Origin: Blastobasis lacticolella
Taxonomy: Eukaryota > Arthropoda > Insecta > Lepidoptera > Blastobasidae
NCBI GenBank assembly: GCA_905147135.1
Contig: LR990039.1
Coordinates: 34,841,708-34,905,707, forward strand
Length of the DNA: 64,000 nucleotides
Direction: 5' to 3'
Shown: piece after piece, positions 58,101 to 64,000 of the stretch
How the letters are laid out: each line of letters starts with the position of its first letter
Numbering within the stretch: the first letter of the stretch is position 1
Translations under genes and position numbers: made by a program
Notes under the pieces: model-generated
Told to the model about the DNA's origin: nothing
The model's input: only the letters and a program-made list of their open reading frames with translations
The model's database searches: none

Positions 58101-61078
58101 CAGGGTGTTTCGTTTGTAAAGCAAATTATTGTAAATTTCTTAATTCAAAATCAATAAGAATAACAAAAAAAACTAATCATAAAATTCCTAGAGGAACTAT
58201 AATTGAGTTTGATGTCAGATCAAATAACTTAGAGTTTTGGTATTGAAAAGTTTAGGCTCATTTTTACGAAGTCTTGCTAGAAAAACAAGCCTTCAAGAGA
58301 ACTATTAAAGAGCCAACAAGAGACGAGAAGAGAGAAAACAAAAACAAATGACACCCTCAAAACACGCCCGACACCTTATTTCTTCCATTTAATGGCCTAG
58401 ATTTTAGGCTTTTGGACTTTTTTGTCTTTTGGAAATTTCGGAACAAAATGTGTTTAAATAAGTTTGCTCTATGATTACTTTAAGGAGTTTTTGCAAAGAA
58501 ATATCAACCTGGAATGGTTGGATTCGAAAATCCCTTTTATTCCCGGGAATTCCCGTCCCAGGCACCAGTGACAGAAAACCCTAGTGTGAATTCACATATG
58601 TTTTTATTCCCGGAAATTCCCAACCCAGGTACCCGTGACATGAAACTCTAGTGTGAATTCACATATGCTTTTTTTTGTGTCGATTGGACGAGTACATTTT
58701 TCTGTTGGTTTTTATCGATGAAATAAGATTTGAGATAATATTTACGTATGTAGTTTTAGTCTATAACAGGTTTATACTCCTATGGGAAACGGTGGTTGAG
58801 TGTGCATATAGGGTGTCCTGGGGGTCTAAAAGGGTACATTAGCGTTTTATACGATTCAACTTTAACTTGTCACAAATTTATCTGCAGCGTCGCCGTTGTT
58901 TACATTGGCATGACAATTCAAAATGGCGTCACTCTCAGTATTGGCCACCGGCGGTGCTATTGTCTAACTCAGTTGGCAACTGAATTTGACATTAAATGAT
59001 TATACACTACGTATAATTCGCGTCATTAAAGAAGAGACTTGTCAAATGGCAGTAGAGGGGATTTCGCGCAGGCAATCGCCTACTAAGCAAGTCGAACCAC
59101 GTGACCCGCCAAGTCTCTTCTTATTTGACACTAGTTGTAATCTACGTTGGCCACTGGCAATAGCGTCTGCCAAATCAGAGCAGTGTAAGATTTTTTAAGT
59201 CAAATTCAGTTCCCAACAAAAGCCCCGCTGGTAAGTTTGTGGCACTCTGACATGAATGTCAGAGTTAAAAGGGGTTAAAAGGTTTTTGCAGGGGTCGGCA
59301 ACGCGTGGGTGATGCCCCTGGTATTGCAAACGTCCATAGCTTGCGGTGACTGCTTACCATCAGGCAGGCCGCAAGCTTAAAATATATATAAAAAAAGTGT
59401 TTTCTTAGACCCCCTGTCCTCTGTATGTATGCATGTATGGTGTGCAAGTCGTCTTACCTGTCTGGCGTATCTGCGGCCCTGGCGCCCAGCTCGACCTGCG
59501 CGAGCCTGGTGGCGTAGAGCTCGAGCCGCGAGTGCATGTCGTCGCCGCCGGCCGCCGCGCCCGCGCCGTGCTGCGGCGACGGCGCCGGGGACTCGAGGGC
59601 GTCGCCTGTGCCAGGGAAGGCGGTTAGGGCCGAGGGAAAAGGCTGTCTATAACCTGTCCAGAATAACTTTTTTTTTTTTTATGTTATCCGGCAGACAAAC
59701 AGGCATGCGGGCCACCTGATGGTGCGTGGTCACCGCCGCCTATGGACATCAGCAACACCAGGGGAGTCACCAATACGTTGCCCGCCTCTGAAGAGACCTC
59801 TAATATACCTCTTGAACGATCCCATGTCTTGACTTGATGACTTGTCTTATTTGATTGAGGAAATGATGTATTTAAATGGATAATGTGCAGCAGTATACGT
59901 TGAAATTTACATTCTATGCGTTCCTTGTATAATTCAAGGCGCAAACGTAGCGTGATTGATACGGCAAGTCGGGATTTTGGGCATTGTTCGTTCACCAAAT
60001 AAGACAAGTCAGTTTAAACAGATCATGTGTACTAGTAGTAGTATGGAGCTACATAGACATATAATAGATAGCTCCATAGAGCTATAATATTGGGTCCTTA
60101 CCAATAAAATTGGCGTTTTGTATGGCGAAAATGACGGAAACTGGAATTTTCAGACAAGATAAATTTTTCGATTTCTTGGAAATGGCTAATCCGATTTCGA
60201 TGAAACTTTGTAAGTATAACCAGACAACAAACTGTCCAGTCAAGCTAACTGATGCATACCATGTCAGTTTGATAATTACCTGCTCTATAAAATTACATCT
60301 GGTTAAAGAGGCAAAACTGAAGACAAACGAAAAAGTTTTAGGGATTTACTGGAATTTAAACATACTCTATTTTAGAAATCAATTATAAATTTTAATACAT
60401 TATATATAATTAACAATATTTGAGCAAATGTGTAATTGCGAAAAAACGCCAACTTCATAGGTAAGGACCCAATATATGGGGTGAGTTGTGGCCGTGTGGT
60501 GTCCAGCATAGTAGAATGGCACCAACACCTTACACTCGTGGGTGTCGTACAAGGTGACTAATGTTTCTGAGGCAGAAGATCTAGAGTATCGGTAGGCTGG
60601 AAAATTGACAGTAGCGTTTTCCATTGTTATATTTATTATACTGCGATCTCCAACAATAACCTCCCCTTTCGTGGGAGAGGCCTTAAGTCCTGCAGTGGAC
60701 TGTTATGGGCTGTGATTTTTTTAAGTTTGAGCGGGTGCAGGTGTGAAATAGCAATGAAGAATTTACAAGGGCCAGTGGTGCCATTCTTTTAAACATCGCT
60801 GTTACTTTGAGCAAACCTATTTGGTTCAAAGGGATCTTAGTAGAAGTACTCAGTTCATCAGTCTGAACTGAGCACGTCAATACGCCACTGTTAGCTGCGA
60901 CCATATTCTGCGACTGCATACCACCAAGCTTACCACTGCTGTTACACAAAGAGTTACCTTCGAGCACGGTCTGGACGGGCAAGTATCCGACGCGCGGGTG
61001 CTTCTTGAAGTATCGCGCCGACTTGAACTTGTTGCGGAGTGCGCGGGTGAAGTCGCGCACGTCCTCGCCGGACGTGGT
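46023..61078 (-). CDS. Dys: Dystrophin C-terminal part, seven exons (5' part lies beyond the window)
   Basis: The exons 61078-60958, 59605-59458, 54800-54660, 52986-52854, 49194-49066, 48445-48325 and 46138-46023 join in phase into the last 302 residues. The product opens with [10 protein letters not shown], which in dystrophins directly follows the ZZ finger, then [11 protein letters not shown]. Next comes a Ser/Pro/Gly-rich region, [11 protein letters not shown], and a two-part coiled coil ([36 protein letters not shown]) that binds dystrobrevin. The tail ends [17 protein letters not shown] and then Pro/Ala-rich. Dystrophin links cortical actin to the dystroglycan complex at the membrane in muscle and neurons. 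The WW, EF-hand, ZZ, spectrin-repeat and actin-binding parts are not in the window. Dystrophin is preferred over dystrobrevin because of the [10 protein letters not shown] and [11 protein letters not shown] blocks. Confidence 0.95.
46213..46259 (-). CDS. Dys: Possible optional or alternative first Dys exon, 47 nt
   Basis: A 47-nt block with a good acceptor (CCGCCACAG) and donor (GGAG|GTAACC) between the last two Dys exons. Joined to the preceding exon it reads RRIP and a stop after four codons. Joined only to the terminal exon, its own ATG gives [13 protein letters not shown] leading into [10 protein letters not shown] in frame. It could be an alternative cassette that changes the C-terminus, a first exon of a very short transcript, or a chance splice-like sequence. 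Confidence 0.4.
47540..47825 (+). mobile_element. 3' end of an RTE-type LINE
   Basis: Plus-strand text [11 protein letters not shown], then [12 protein letters not shown] with frame slips, followed by GATATGATGATGATG. Same family end as 1800-1975. It lies in the last Dys intron, opposite in orientation. Confidence 0.65.
47870..48302. repeat. Minisatellite, unit about 129 bp, 3.3 copies
   Basis: Units start near TTATCAAAATA...GGGGG at 47874, 48000, 48129 and 48259 and share AAGTTAGAG, CACCTCCTA, TAGGAAAGT and TCATAATCGGG. One unit holds a 15-base poly-G run (48147-48161). It ends 23 bases from the donor of Dys exon 48325-48445. Confidence 0.8.
48325..48445 (-). CDS. Dys: Dys exon, Ser/Thr-rich tail
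   Basis: Acceptor TTCCCCGGCAG; donor CAGA|GTTAGT. It encodes [16 protein letters not shown] through GLYHEQHQ plus one base. It joins in phase to the terminal exon. The donor overlaps an in-frame TAG, so an unspliced transcript would end after HEQHQS. Confidence 0.88.
48460..48965. repeat. Short DNA-element fragments (AAGTTTGTGGCAC family)
   Basis: AGATAAGTTTGTGGCAC occurs at about 48738 and 48930, with an inverted form (AACTTATCTGA) near 48791. CAGCGGGGCTATTG and its complement (CAATAGCCCCGC) bound 48510-48661. Related text is at 58870-59250 and 2380-2530. Intronic in Dys. Confidence 0.55.
49066..49194 (-). CDS. Dys: Dys exon, second coiled-coil helix
   Basis: A 43-codon exon, phase 0 at both ends, with acceptor GCCATTCCAG and donor GAG|GTAACC. 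It encodes the strongly conserved [20 protein letters not shown] followed by Leu-heptad repeats. Confidence 0.96.
49480..50200 (+). mobile_element. RTE-type LINE endonuclease fragment
   Basis: The plus frame gives [37 protein letters not shown] and [14 protein letters not shown], the C-terminal part of an apurinic endonuclease (SDHR motif present) of RTE-like elements. After 49856 the frame changes to a linker without RT motifs. Intronic in Dys, opposite strand. Confidence 0.75.
50450..50570 (-). repeat. Inverted LINE 3' tail
   Basis: TGTCAAAGGCATTTATTTGTGACACAGG...TATAATGTTTGTGAGTATCT is the complement of 62315-62395. Both are ends of the same LINE family. Confidence 0.7.
50571..52020. other. 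Dys intron, mostly unassigned
   Basis: 50880-51140 is non-repetitive and less AT-rich. 51470-51560 resembles part of 63410-63560 (CTACTGAACGG, TAGCCCAGAATAGC inverted). No exon found. Confidence 0.35.
52030..52640. repeat. Tandem array with the core GAGCACGGTGAGTGAAG
   Basis: The core occurs at 52064, 52171, 52302, 52468 and, diverged, 52611, each after GGATTGACTTT-like text and most before GGGTCCGTGATTTCAG. Spacing is irregular (107, 131, 166, 143). It lies in the Dys intron 5'-to-3' upstream of the exon at 52854-52986 only in plus coordinates. Confidence 0.75.
52854..52986 (-). CDS. Dys: Dys exon, coiled coil
   Basis: Acceptor GTGTTCCAG; donor CAG|GTAAGC. It encodes [20 protein letters not shown], the first dystrobrevin-binding helix, then a Pro/Ala-rich hinge ending HSQMPDQ. 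Confidence 0.94.
53552..54145 (-). repeat. SINE-A copy, full-length, split by SINE-B
   Basis: The minus-strand head is at 54145-54060 (GCGTCGGTGGCCGGGCCG, B box GGGTTCGAATCCC). The body runs to GGGACATTAACGCTAAGATG at about 53555. SINE-B sits inside it at 53741-53983. Confidence 0.8.
53741..53983 (+). repeat. SINE-B copy with 11-bp target duplication
   Basis: Flanked by ATCACGATGTT at 53730-53740 and 53984-53994, so its limits are exact: 243 bases from GGTCGTGTGGTGTCCGGC to GGCTGTGATGATG. It shows that SINE-B moves by target-primed insertion and is younger than SINE-A here. Confidence 0.85.
54240..54400 (-). mobile_element. LINE ORF2 C-terminal fragment
   Basis: The minus frame reads [16 protein letters not shown] text in one frame and [20 protein letters not shown] in another, typical of the RTE-like ORF2 tail (RWxDVxxxDMR). 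Intronic in Dys. Confidence 0.5.
54660..54800 (-). CDS. Dys: Dys exon, start of coiled coil
   Basis: Acceptor TTCGCTCGCAG; donor ATCAG|GTCGGT, a weak donor. It encodes [18 protein letters not shown] through QRNELEAMI. Reading on past the donor would add RSVHRFID and a stop, a possible truncated product if the weak donor is skipped. Confidence 0.93.
54960..55265 (+). mobile_element. LINE ORF2 C-terminus with 3' tail
   Basis: The plus frame reads [20 protein letters not shown], then [20 protein letters not shown] and [13 protein letters not shown] with a stop at 55219. Its 3' UTR (ACTGCTTACCATCAGGCAGG) recurs at 59263-59385. 54850-54910 before it is a fragment of the GGCGGGCAACGC repeat. Confidence 0.7.
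55266..55690 (-). mobile_element. Second LINE ORF2 C-terminus, minus strand
   Basis: Minus text [20 protein letters not shown] and [15 protein letters not shown] resembles LINE RT tails (WNSLP...FK). It is followed by a repeat also seen at 22800-22860 and 27855-27910 (GACGATGAGGTCGAAGATGT). Intronic. Confidence 0.6.
55742..55995 (+). repeat. SINE-C copy (tRNA-derived)
   Basis: The head has an A box in GAGTGGTGCAATAG and a B box GGGTTCGATTCC; the body runs AAATTGAAATGATG to AAGCTTTGCTTAGTTTGGGG. Better preserved than the copy at 27563-27800. Confidence 0.75.
56000..56170 (+). repeat. SINE-A body fragment
   Basis: ATGTACATTAGTTG, AACCGATGGTCTTACGGTG and CAATCTGGTCAGGTTGACC match the family body; the head is absent. 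Confidence 0.65.
56615..56826. mobile_element. MITE with perfect 22-bp inner terminal repeats
   Basis: AAACTGACTTGTCTTATTTG(GT) is mirrored at the right end, with further imperfect pairing outside (TGATCTGC / ACAGATTA). A related copy lies at 59830-60028. Intronic in Dys. Confidence 0.75.
56990..57590. other. GC-rich unique segment in the Dys intron
   Basis: 57000-57170 is markedly CpG-rich (GGGGGCGCTATCTCGCGGCG) in an otherwise AT-rich intron, and 57170-57590 stays non-repetitive. Short open frames occur on both strands but match nothing I recognise. It may be regulatory, for instance an internal Dys promoter. Confidence 0.3.
57779..57910 (-). repeat. Inverted LINE 3' tail
   Basis: AATACTTTATTGC...GGGCTTATCGCTTAAAGCGA...TTCTTCCAGGCAACC; its complement, with GGTTGCCTGGAAGAA and the TCGCTTTAAGCGAT palindrome, is a common lepidopteran LINE 3' UTR. 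Confidence 0.6.
57911..58869. other. Dys intron, unassigned
   Basis: 58540-58670 has a diverged direct repeat (ATTCCCG.GAATTCCC, CTAGTGTGAATTCACATATG twice, about 83 bases apart). Nothing else seen. Confidence 0.4.
58870..59250. repeat. Composite repeat containing the copy of 22345-22460
   Basis: 59020-59135 is nearly identical to 22345-22460. It is embedded in inverted text (CAACTGAATTTGAC at 58976 and GTCAAATTCAGTT at 59200) of the AAGTTTGTGGCAC element family. Confidence 0.6.
59263..59385 (+). repeat. LINE 3' end, same family as 54960-55265
   Basis: GGGTTAAAAGGTTTTTGCAG, GGCAACGCGTGGGTGATGCC and CATCAGGCAGGCCGCAAGC match the end of that LINE. It stops 73 bases before the Dys exon at 59458. 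Confidence 0.7.
59458..59605 (-). CDS. Dys: Dys exon, Ser/Pro/Gly-Ala linker
   Basis: Acceptor CCTGGCACAG; donor GACAG|GTAAGA. It encodes a Pro/Ala/Gly stretch, then [19 protein letters not shown], matching the dystrophin HSRIEHYASRLAE-like block. GC-rich compared with its introns. Confidence 0.93.
59663..59800 (-). repeat. LINE-tail repeat (GGCGGGCAACGC family)
   Basis: Complement of the 31055-31200 repeat, beginning with an oligo-T run and GTTATCCGGCAGACAAACAG. Intronic in Dys. Confidence 0.7.
59830..60028. mobile_element. MITE, relative of 56615-56826
   Basis: The right end CCAAATAAGACAAGTCAGTT is intact, the left end GACTTGTCTTATTTG is diverged; the interior shares AAATGGATAATGTGCAGCAG in inverted orientation with the other copy. 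Confidence 0.65.
60087..60475. mobile_element. MITE with 16-bp perfect terminal repeats
   Basis: ATATTGGGTCCTTACC at 60087 and its exact complement ending at 60475; inner arms (AAAATTGGCGTTTTG / AAAAAACGCCAACTT) pair too. Relative at 38555-38980. Confidence 0.8.
60486..60716 (+). repeat. SINE-B copy
   Basis: GGCCGTGTGGTGTCCAGC to CTGCAGTGGACTGTTATGGG; lacks the CGTGGAGATTATGG block. Intronic in Dys. Confidence 0.7.
60958..61078 (-). CDS. Dys: Dys exon, post-ZZ segment
   Basis: Acceptor TGTCTCTGCAG; donor GAAG|GTAACT. It encodes [16 protein letters not shown] through [10 protein letters not shown] plus one base. The exon before it (ZZ finger) must lie more than 2.9 kb upstream, outside the window; nothing between 61079 and 64000 on the minus strand resembles it. 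Confidence 0.95.
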
Positions 61079-62199
61079 CTGCAGAGACATAATAGATTAA
61101 GAGTCTCGTACTTGTAAGGTGGTTTCGGAATTTAGACACTTAGGTTCTGATCCACATGTACTACTCGCTAATATGGGTCAGTTCGGATAGGTTCAGAAGG
61201 TATTTGATAGGTTTATCAGCGGGCGATGAAATATGCATTTAAAACTTGAAAAGCCTAAGAGATTTTTTTTTAACGTATGGTGTTGCTTTACGTAGAAGAT
61301 ACTTTATTTAGCTATTACTATTACCTATTATTGACCTAAATGTATGGACATTGTCTGAAATAAATGATTTTTAATTTAATTTAATTAATTTAGGATAAAT
61401 CTCAACAATCTTAAGGTGTTTTTTTAGAGACGGAAAAGAGTATTCACTATCAGTGAAACTTACTTTATTGAAAATATAACATAATGACATTGATGTTAAT
61501 AGATATAAAATCGATAGATACTGTATCCTTTTTTCTTTGTTATATTTCAATTTAAGTTCTCCGCTTCAAAAATAAAACATCCTGAATTTTCCTACGCTTG
61601 TTCAGAAGCCGCCTTACAGACATCACATCAACTAGCCGGCTAAAACTTCAACTAAGACGATGCTAACAAACCCTGATCAGGTTCGATCAAAATTGCTTGA
61701 AAATAAGCTTTTCAGCGTCATATTTCACGTTGCTCATACGTTATCGGCGCTTGCAATTAACTGTGTGTAGTGCACCGAACGGGCCCCCGCCGCAGCAAAG
61801 ACCGGGGCGGTGTCGGCCGCACTGAGCCATTACCGTCGCCAGGAAGTGTCACTAATACTAATTGCTGCCAGTAATGGATTGCCTACTTTGATAACGACGC
61901 CGCCACTGGCCTGGATGCACTGGAAACAACTAAACGAATAGTTGTATTGATATACCGCGCACCCGACACGAGGTTGGTACTTTACTTCGAATAACGGCGC
62001 ACCTCGACGATTATTATGTCGATGAATCTACCTCGATGGTACGTTTCATCGATGGGTTGTCACCTCTTTGAAAAGGTTGAAAAGTAAAACTGATAAAATA
62101 TATAGTATCTTTATTTAAGAAAATTTAATAATAAGTTAACAGAGTGGCTTTTCAAGTATTGTTTTTATGATATGAATGAATACATAAATTTTAGAGATA
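61079..62199. other. Dys intron, unassigned
   Basis: No exon found. 61730-61960 is non-repetitive with GC-rich stretches (GAACGGGCCCCCGCCGCAGC) and could be a conserved non-coding element. Confidence 0.3.
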
Positions 62200-62400
62200 T
62201 GGTGCCGTGTAACACATAGTTATGTTAAAAATTACTCTAAAATGATTTAATTAGTATTAGCCATTATTATTTTATTTGTGTAATTATAATATTTGTATGC
62301 CCATAATTGGGGTTAACACAGAGATACTCACAAACATTATAATATCTTAATGAACTGTATGCCTACCTGTGACACAAATAAATGCCTTTGACTTTGACTA
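62200..62400 (+). repeat. LINE 3' tail
   Basis: GTTAACACAGAGATACTCAC...CACAAATAAATGCCTTTGAC; complement of 50450-50570. Confidence 0.7.
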
Positions 62401-62409
62401 TTTATTACT

Positions 62410-62545
62410 TTTACTCGATCCATCGATGAAATGAACTATTGAGGTATTGACCTTTCGAGGTAACGATCCGTCGATGAAATGAAGTATCGAGGTAACGATC
62501 CATCGATGAAATGAACCATCAAGGTAATGATTGTCGAGGCAACGT
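62410..62545. repeat. Tandem repeat, unit about 40 bp
   Basis: Three to four units of CGATCCATCGATGAAATGAA followed by TATCGAGGTAA with small changes, at about 62416, 62464 and 62497. Related text lies at 62020-62055. Intronic in Dys. Confidence 0.75.
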
Positions 62546-62710
62546 CATCACTCAACACACACATCTGATAAGATACGGCCATCATCTCTGATTATAGTGT
62601 TTCCCAGTTCAAATGAAACGAGTTAAAAATAAACTCTCACAGATACAGAGTCATCTACCCTATCGCATTGTATGACTCAGTTGAAAGGCGCCCGGAGATA
62701 GTAACTGTTG

Positions 62711-62826
62711 ATAGTCAAGCGTAGAATTCTGCGTCTATGGCATCATCACTATGCGCTTGGCAACGTCAATCAGCGTCCAAGACGTCCAATCGCATTGTCA
62801 AGCGCATAAAATTCTACGTGCTTGAC
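62711..62826. repeat. Small foldback
   Basis: GTCAAGCGTAGAATTCTGCG pairs with CGCATAAAATTCTACGTGCT at the other side. Confidence 0.55.
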
Positions 62827-63142
62827 AATGCCCTTTAGATCGAAAAGCGCATTAGTCTCAGCACATAATTGTTAAACTGCCAGACAATTAACCAGTTACA
62901 GCAGTGACCAACTGACCAATTAACTAGGGCTTAGCAACAAAGCGTTATTGTGTACCGCTTTGGTGAAGAAAGGGGCGCCAGCGCCATTAGGCGGCTTCGT
63001 GCCTATAGTGTGACCGCGGGACTGTGAATGTACAGGGTGTTTCGCTGCAGGTATGTGTTCATTATCATCGTATAAAACGCTTTTCGAGCAATATGTGCCA
63101 CAGAATGGAAAGGTAAAAGAAAAGAGATGATGATAAAAGTCT

Positions 63143-63275
63143 TTTTTTATGTCATACGGTAGGCAAACAGGCAAGCGGGCCACCTGATGGAAAGTGGTCA
63201 CCGCTGCCTATAGACATTAGCAACGCCGAGAGTATCGCAAATGCGTTGCCCACCTCTATAACACGTTGCTCTGGC
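63143..63275 (-). repeat. LINE-tail repeat (GGCGGGCAACGC family)
   Basis: TTTTTTTATGTCATACGGTAGGC...GGGCCACCTGATGGAAAGTG; complement of 31055-31200. Confidence 0.65.
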
Positions 63276-63409
63276 AGCAAAAAGGCAAATGCCACTCCAC
63301 TGGCAAAAAGTGCAACTGTACAAGTAATAAATAAGTATCACCCTGTATGTAATAATCGTAGAAAGTCAGTTATGTTAACGTGTGTTGCAAGAGATTAGGG
63401 TCTATGCGA

Positions 63410-63800
63410 TACTAGCTTTTGCACGCGGCTTCGTCCGCGTAGAATCCGGGTTTACATTCCGGACCCGTTCCCGCGGAAACCATAAGAACTTTCGGAGTAA
63501 ATTATAGTGTTAGTGCTATTCTGGGCTATAAGCTACATTACCGCCAAATTGCAATAAAATCCGTTTAGCCGTTTTTGTTTGAAGGAGTTAACAAATATCC
63601 ATCAATCCTTTCATTGTTTCGCAATTATATAAAACCAGCGACCCGGCCCGGCTTCGCATGGGTAGCAACCGTAACAAATATACCTTCATGAACCACTCTG
63701 TCCATTGGTGAAAACCGCTTGAAAATCCGTTGAGTAGTTTTTGAGTTTATCGCGAACAGACAGACAGACGCGGCGTGGGACTTTATTTTAACTTTGTTTT
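63410..63800. repeat. Two common lepidopteran-type dispersed repeats
   Basis: GCTTTTGCACGCGGCTTCGT at 63414 and GCGACCCGGCCCGGCTTCGC at 63638, the latter ending with GAACAGACAGACAGACGCGG, are wording seen widely in moth and butterfly genomes. Class not assigned. Confidence 0.5.
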
Positions 63801-63853
63801 AAATTATTATGTAGTGATAGAGATAGATTCGTAGGAAGTAGTATAACATAGTA

Positions 63854-64000
63854 GTGCTCGTCTAGTCTAAAATGACGCGCCCCACTACTTAGTTAGTTGA
63901 TTTCGATGTGTGAGTGCAAATATTGATAACGACACTTCATCTGTGTGGGAGCCAATGAACGACGCGTGCTCCTACGTTTGAATCTCACCGGCAACTGAAT
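63854..64000. mobile_element. MITE, cut by the window edge
   Basis: GTGCTCGTCTAGTCTAAAAT at its left end and the interior (CACTTCATCTGTGTGGGAGC) are the complement of 14280-14530. Confidence 0.8.

Noticed and set aside
1..64000. CRISPR arrays, operons, phage or defence islands
   Set aside because: The window is eukaryotic; the tandem arrays have irregular long units without spacer-repeat structure.

Overview
The window reads as AT-rich, repeat-laden nuclear DNA from an insect, most likely a moth or butterfly. The grounds are multi-exon genes with GT-AG introns, an insect-type ZAD zinc-finger gene, dystrophin and Cks homologues of arthropod character, and many nested LINE, SINE and MITE fragments of the kind seen in lepidopteran genomes. 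The lineage call is an inference. No prokaryotic features, CRISPR arrays, rRNA genes or convincing stand-alone tRNA genes were seen; the tRNA-like sequences present are SINE heads.

Three host genes were assembled exon by exon from splice signals and phase-compatible joins. (1) A ZAD-C2H2 zinc-finger gene lies on the minus strand, 28273 to 14023. It has 11 coding exons, 887 codons and 11 fingers, and looks like a complete, nuclear, probably DNA-binding regulator. (2) A small Cks (Cdc28/CDK regulatory subunit) gene lies on the plus strand, 35689 to 36151, with two coding exons and 107 codons. (3) The 3' end of a dystrophin (Dys) gene lies on the minus strand, 61078 to 46023. Seven exons encode the last 302 residues, from just after the ZZ domain through the syntrophin/dystrobrevin-binding coiled coil to the stop codon. 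The rest of Dys lies beyond the right edge. The three genes have no evident shared pathway.

Layout: 1-5.4 kb is a graveyard of transposons (P-element/THAP9-like transposase, RTE LINE tail, copia gag, mariner-type transposase, jockey-like LINE tail). 6.5-12.8 kb looks like nested DNA transposons and SINEs, including a clean hAT-type insertion with an 8-bp target duplication. 14-28.3 kb is the zinc-finger gene with MITEs and SINEs in its introns. 28.5-35.7 kb is intergenic, with a tandem array, a decayed LINE and two MITEs. 35.7-36.4 kb is Cks. 36.6-44.8 kb is intergenic, with foldback elements and a retroelement ORF (RT plus endonuclease-like domain) broken by one nonsense codon. 44.8-64 kb is Dys, with introns full of LINE tails, SINEs and minisatellites.

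No new defence system, operon-like cluster or other clearly undescribed system was found. The points most worth a second look are a 47-nt optional exon that would switch the Dys C-terminus, a MITE abutting a zinc-finger splice donor and supplying a cryptic donor, the retroelement with a duplicated C-terminal exon-like block, an ORF1-only LINE, and a SINE family sharing its 3' tail with a resident RTE LINE.
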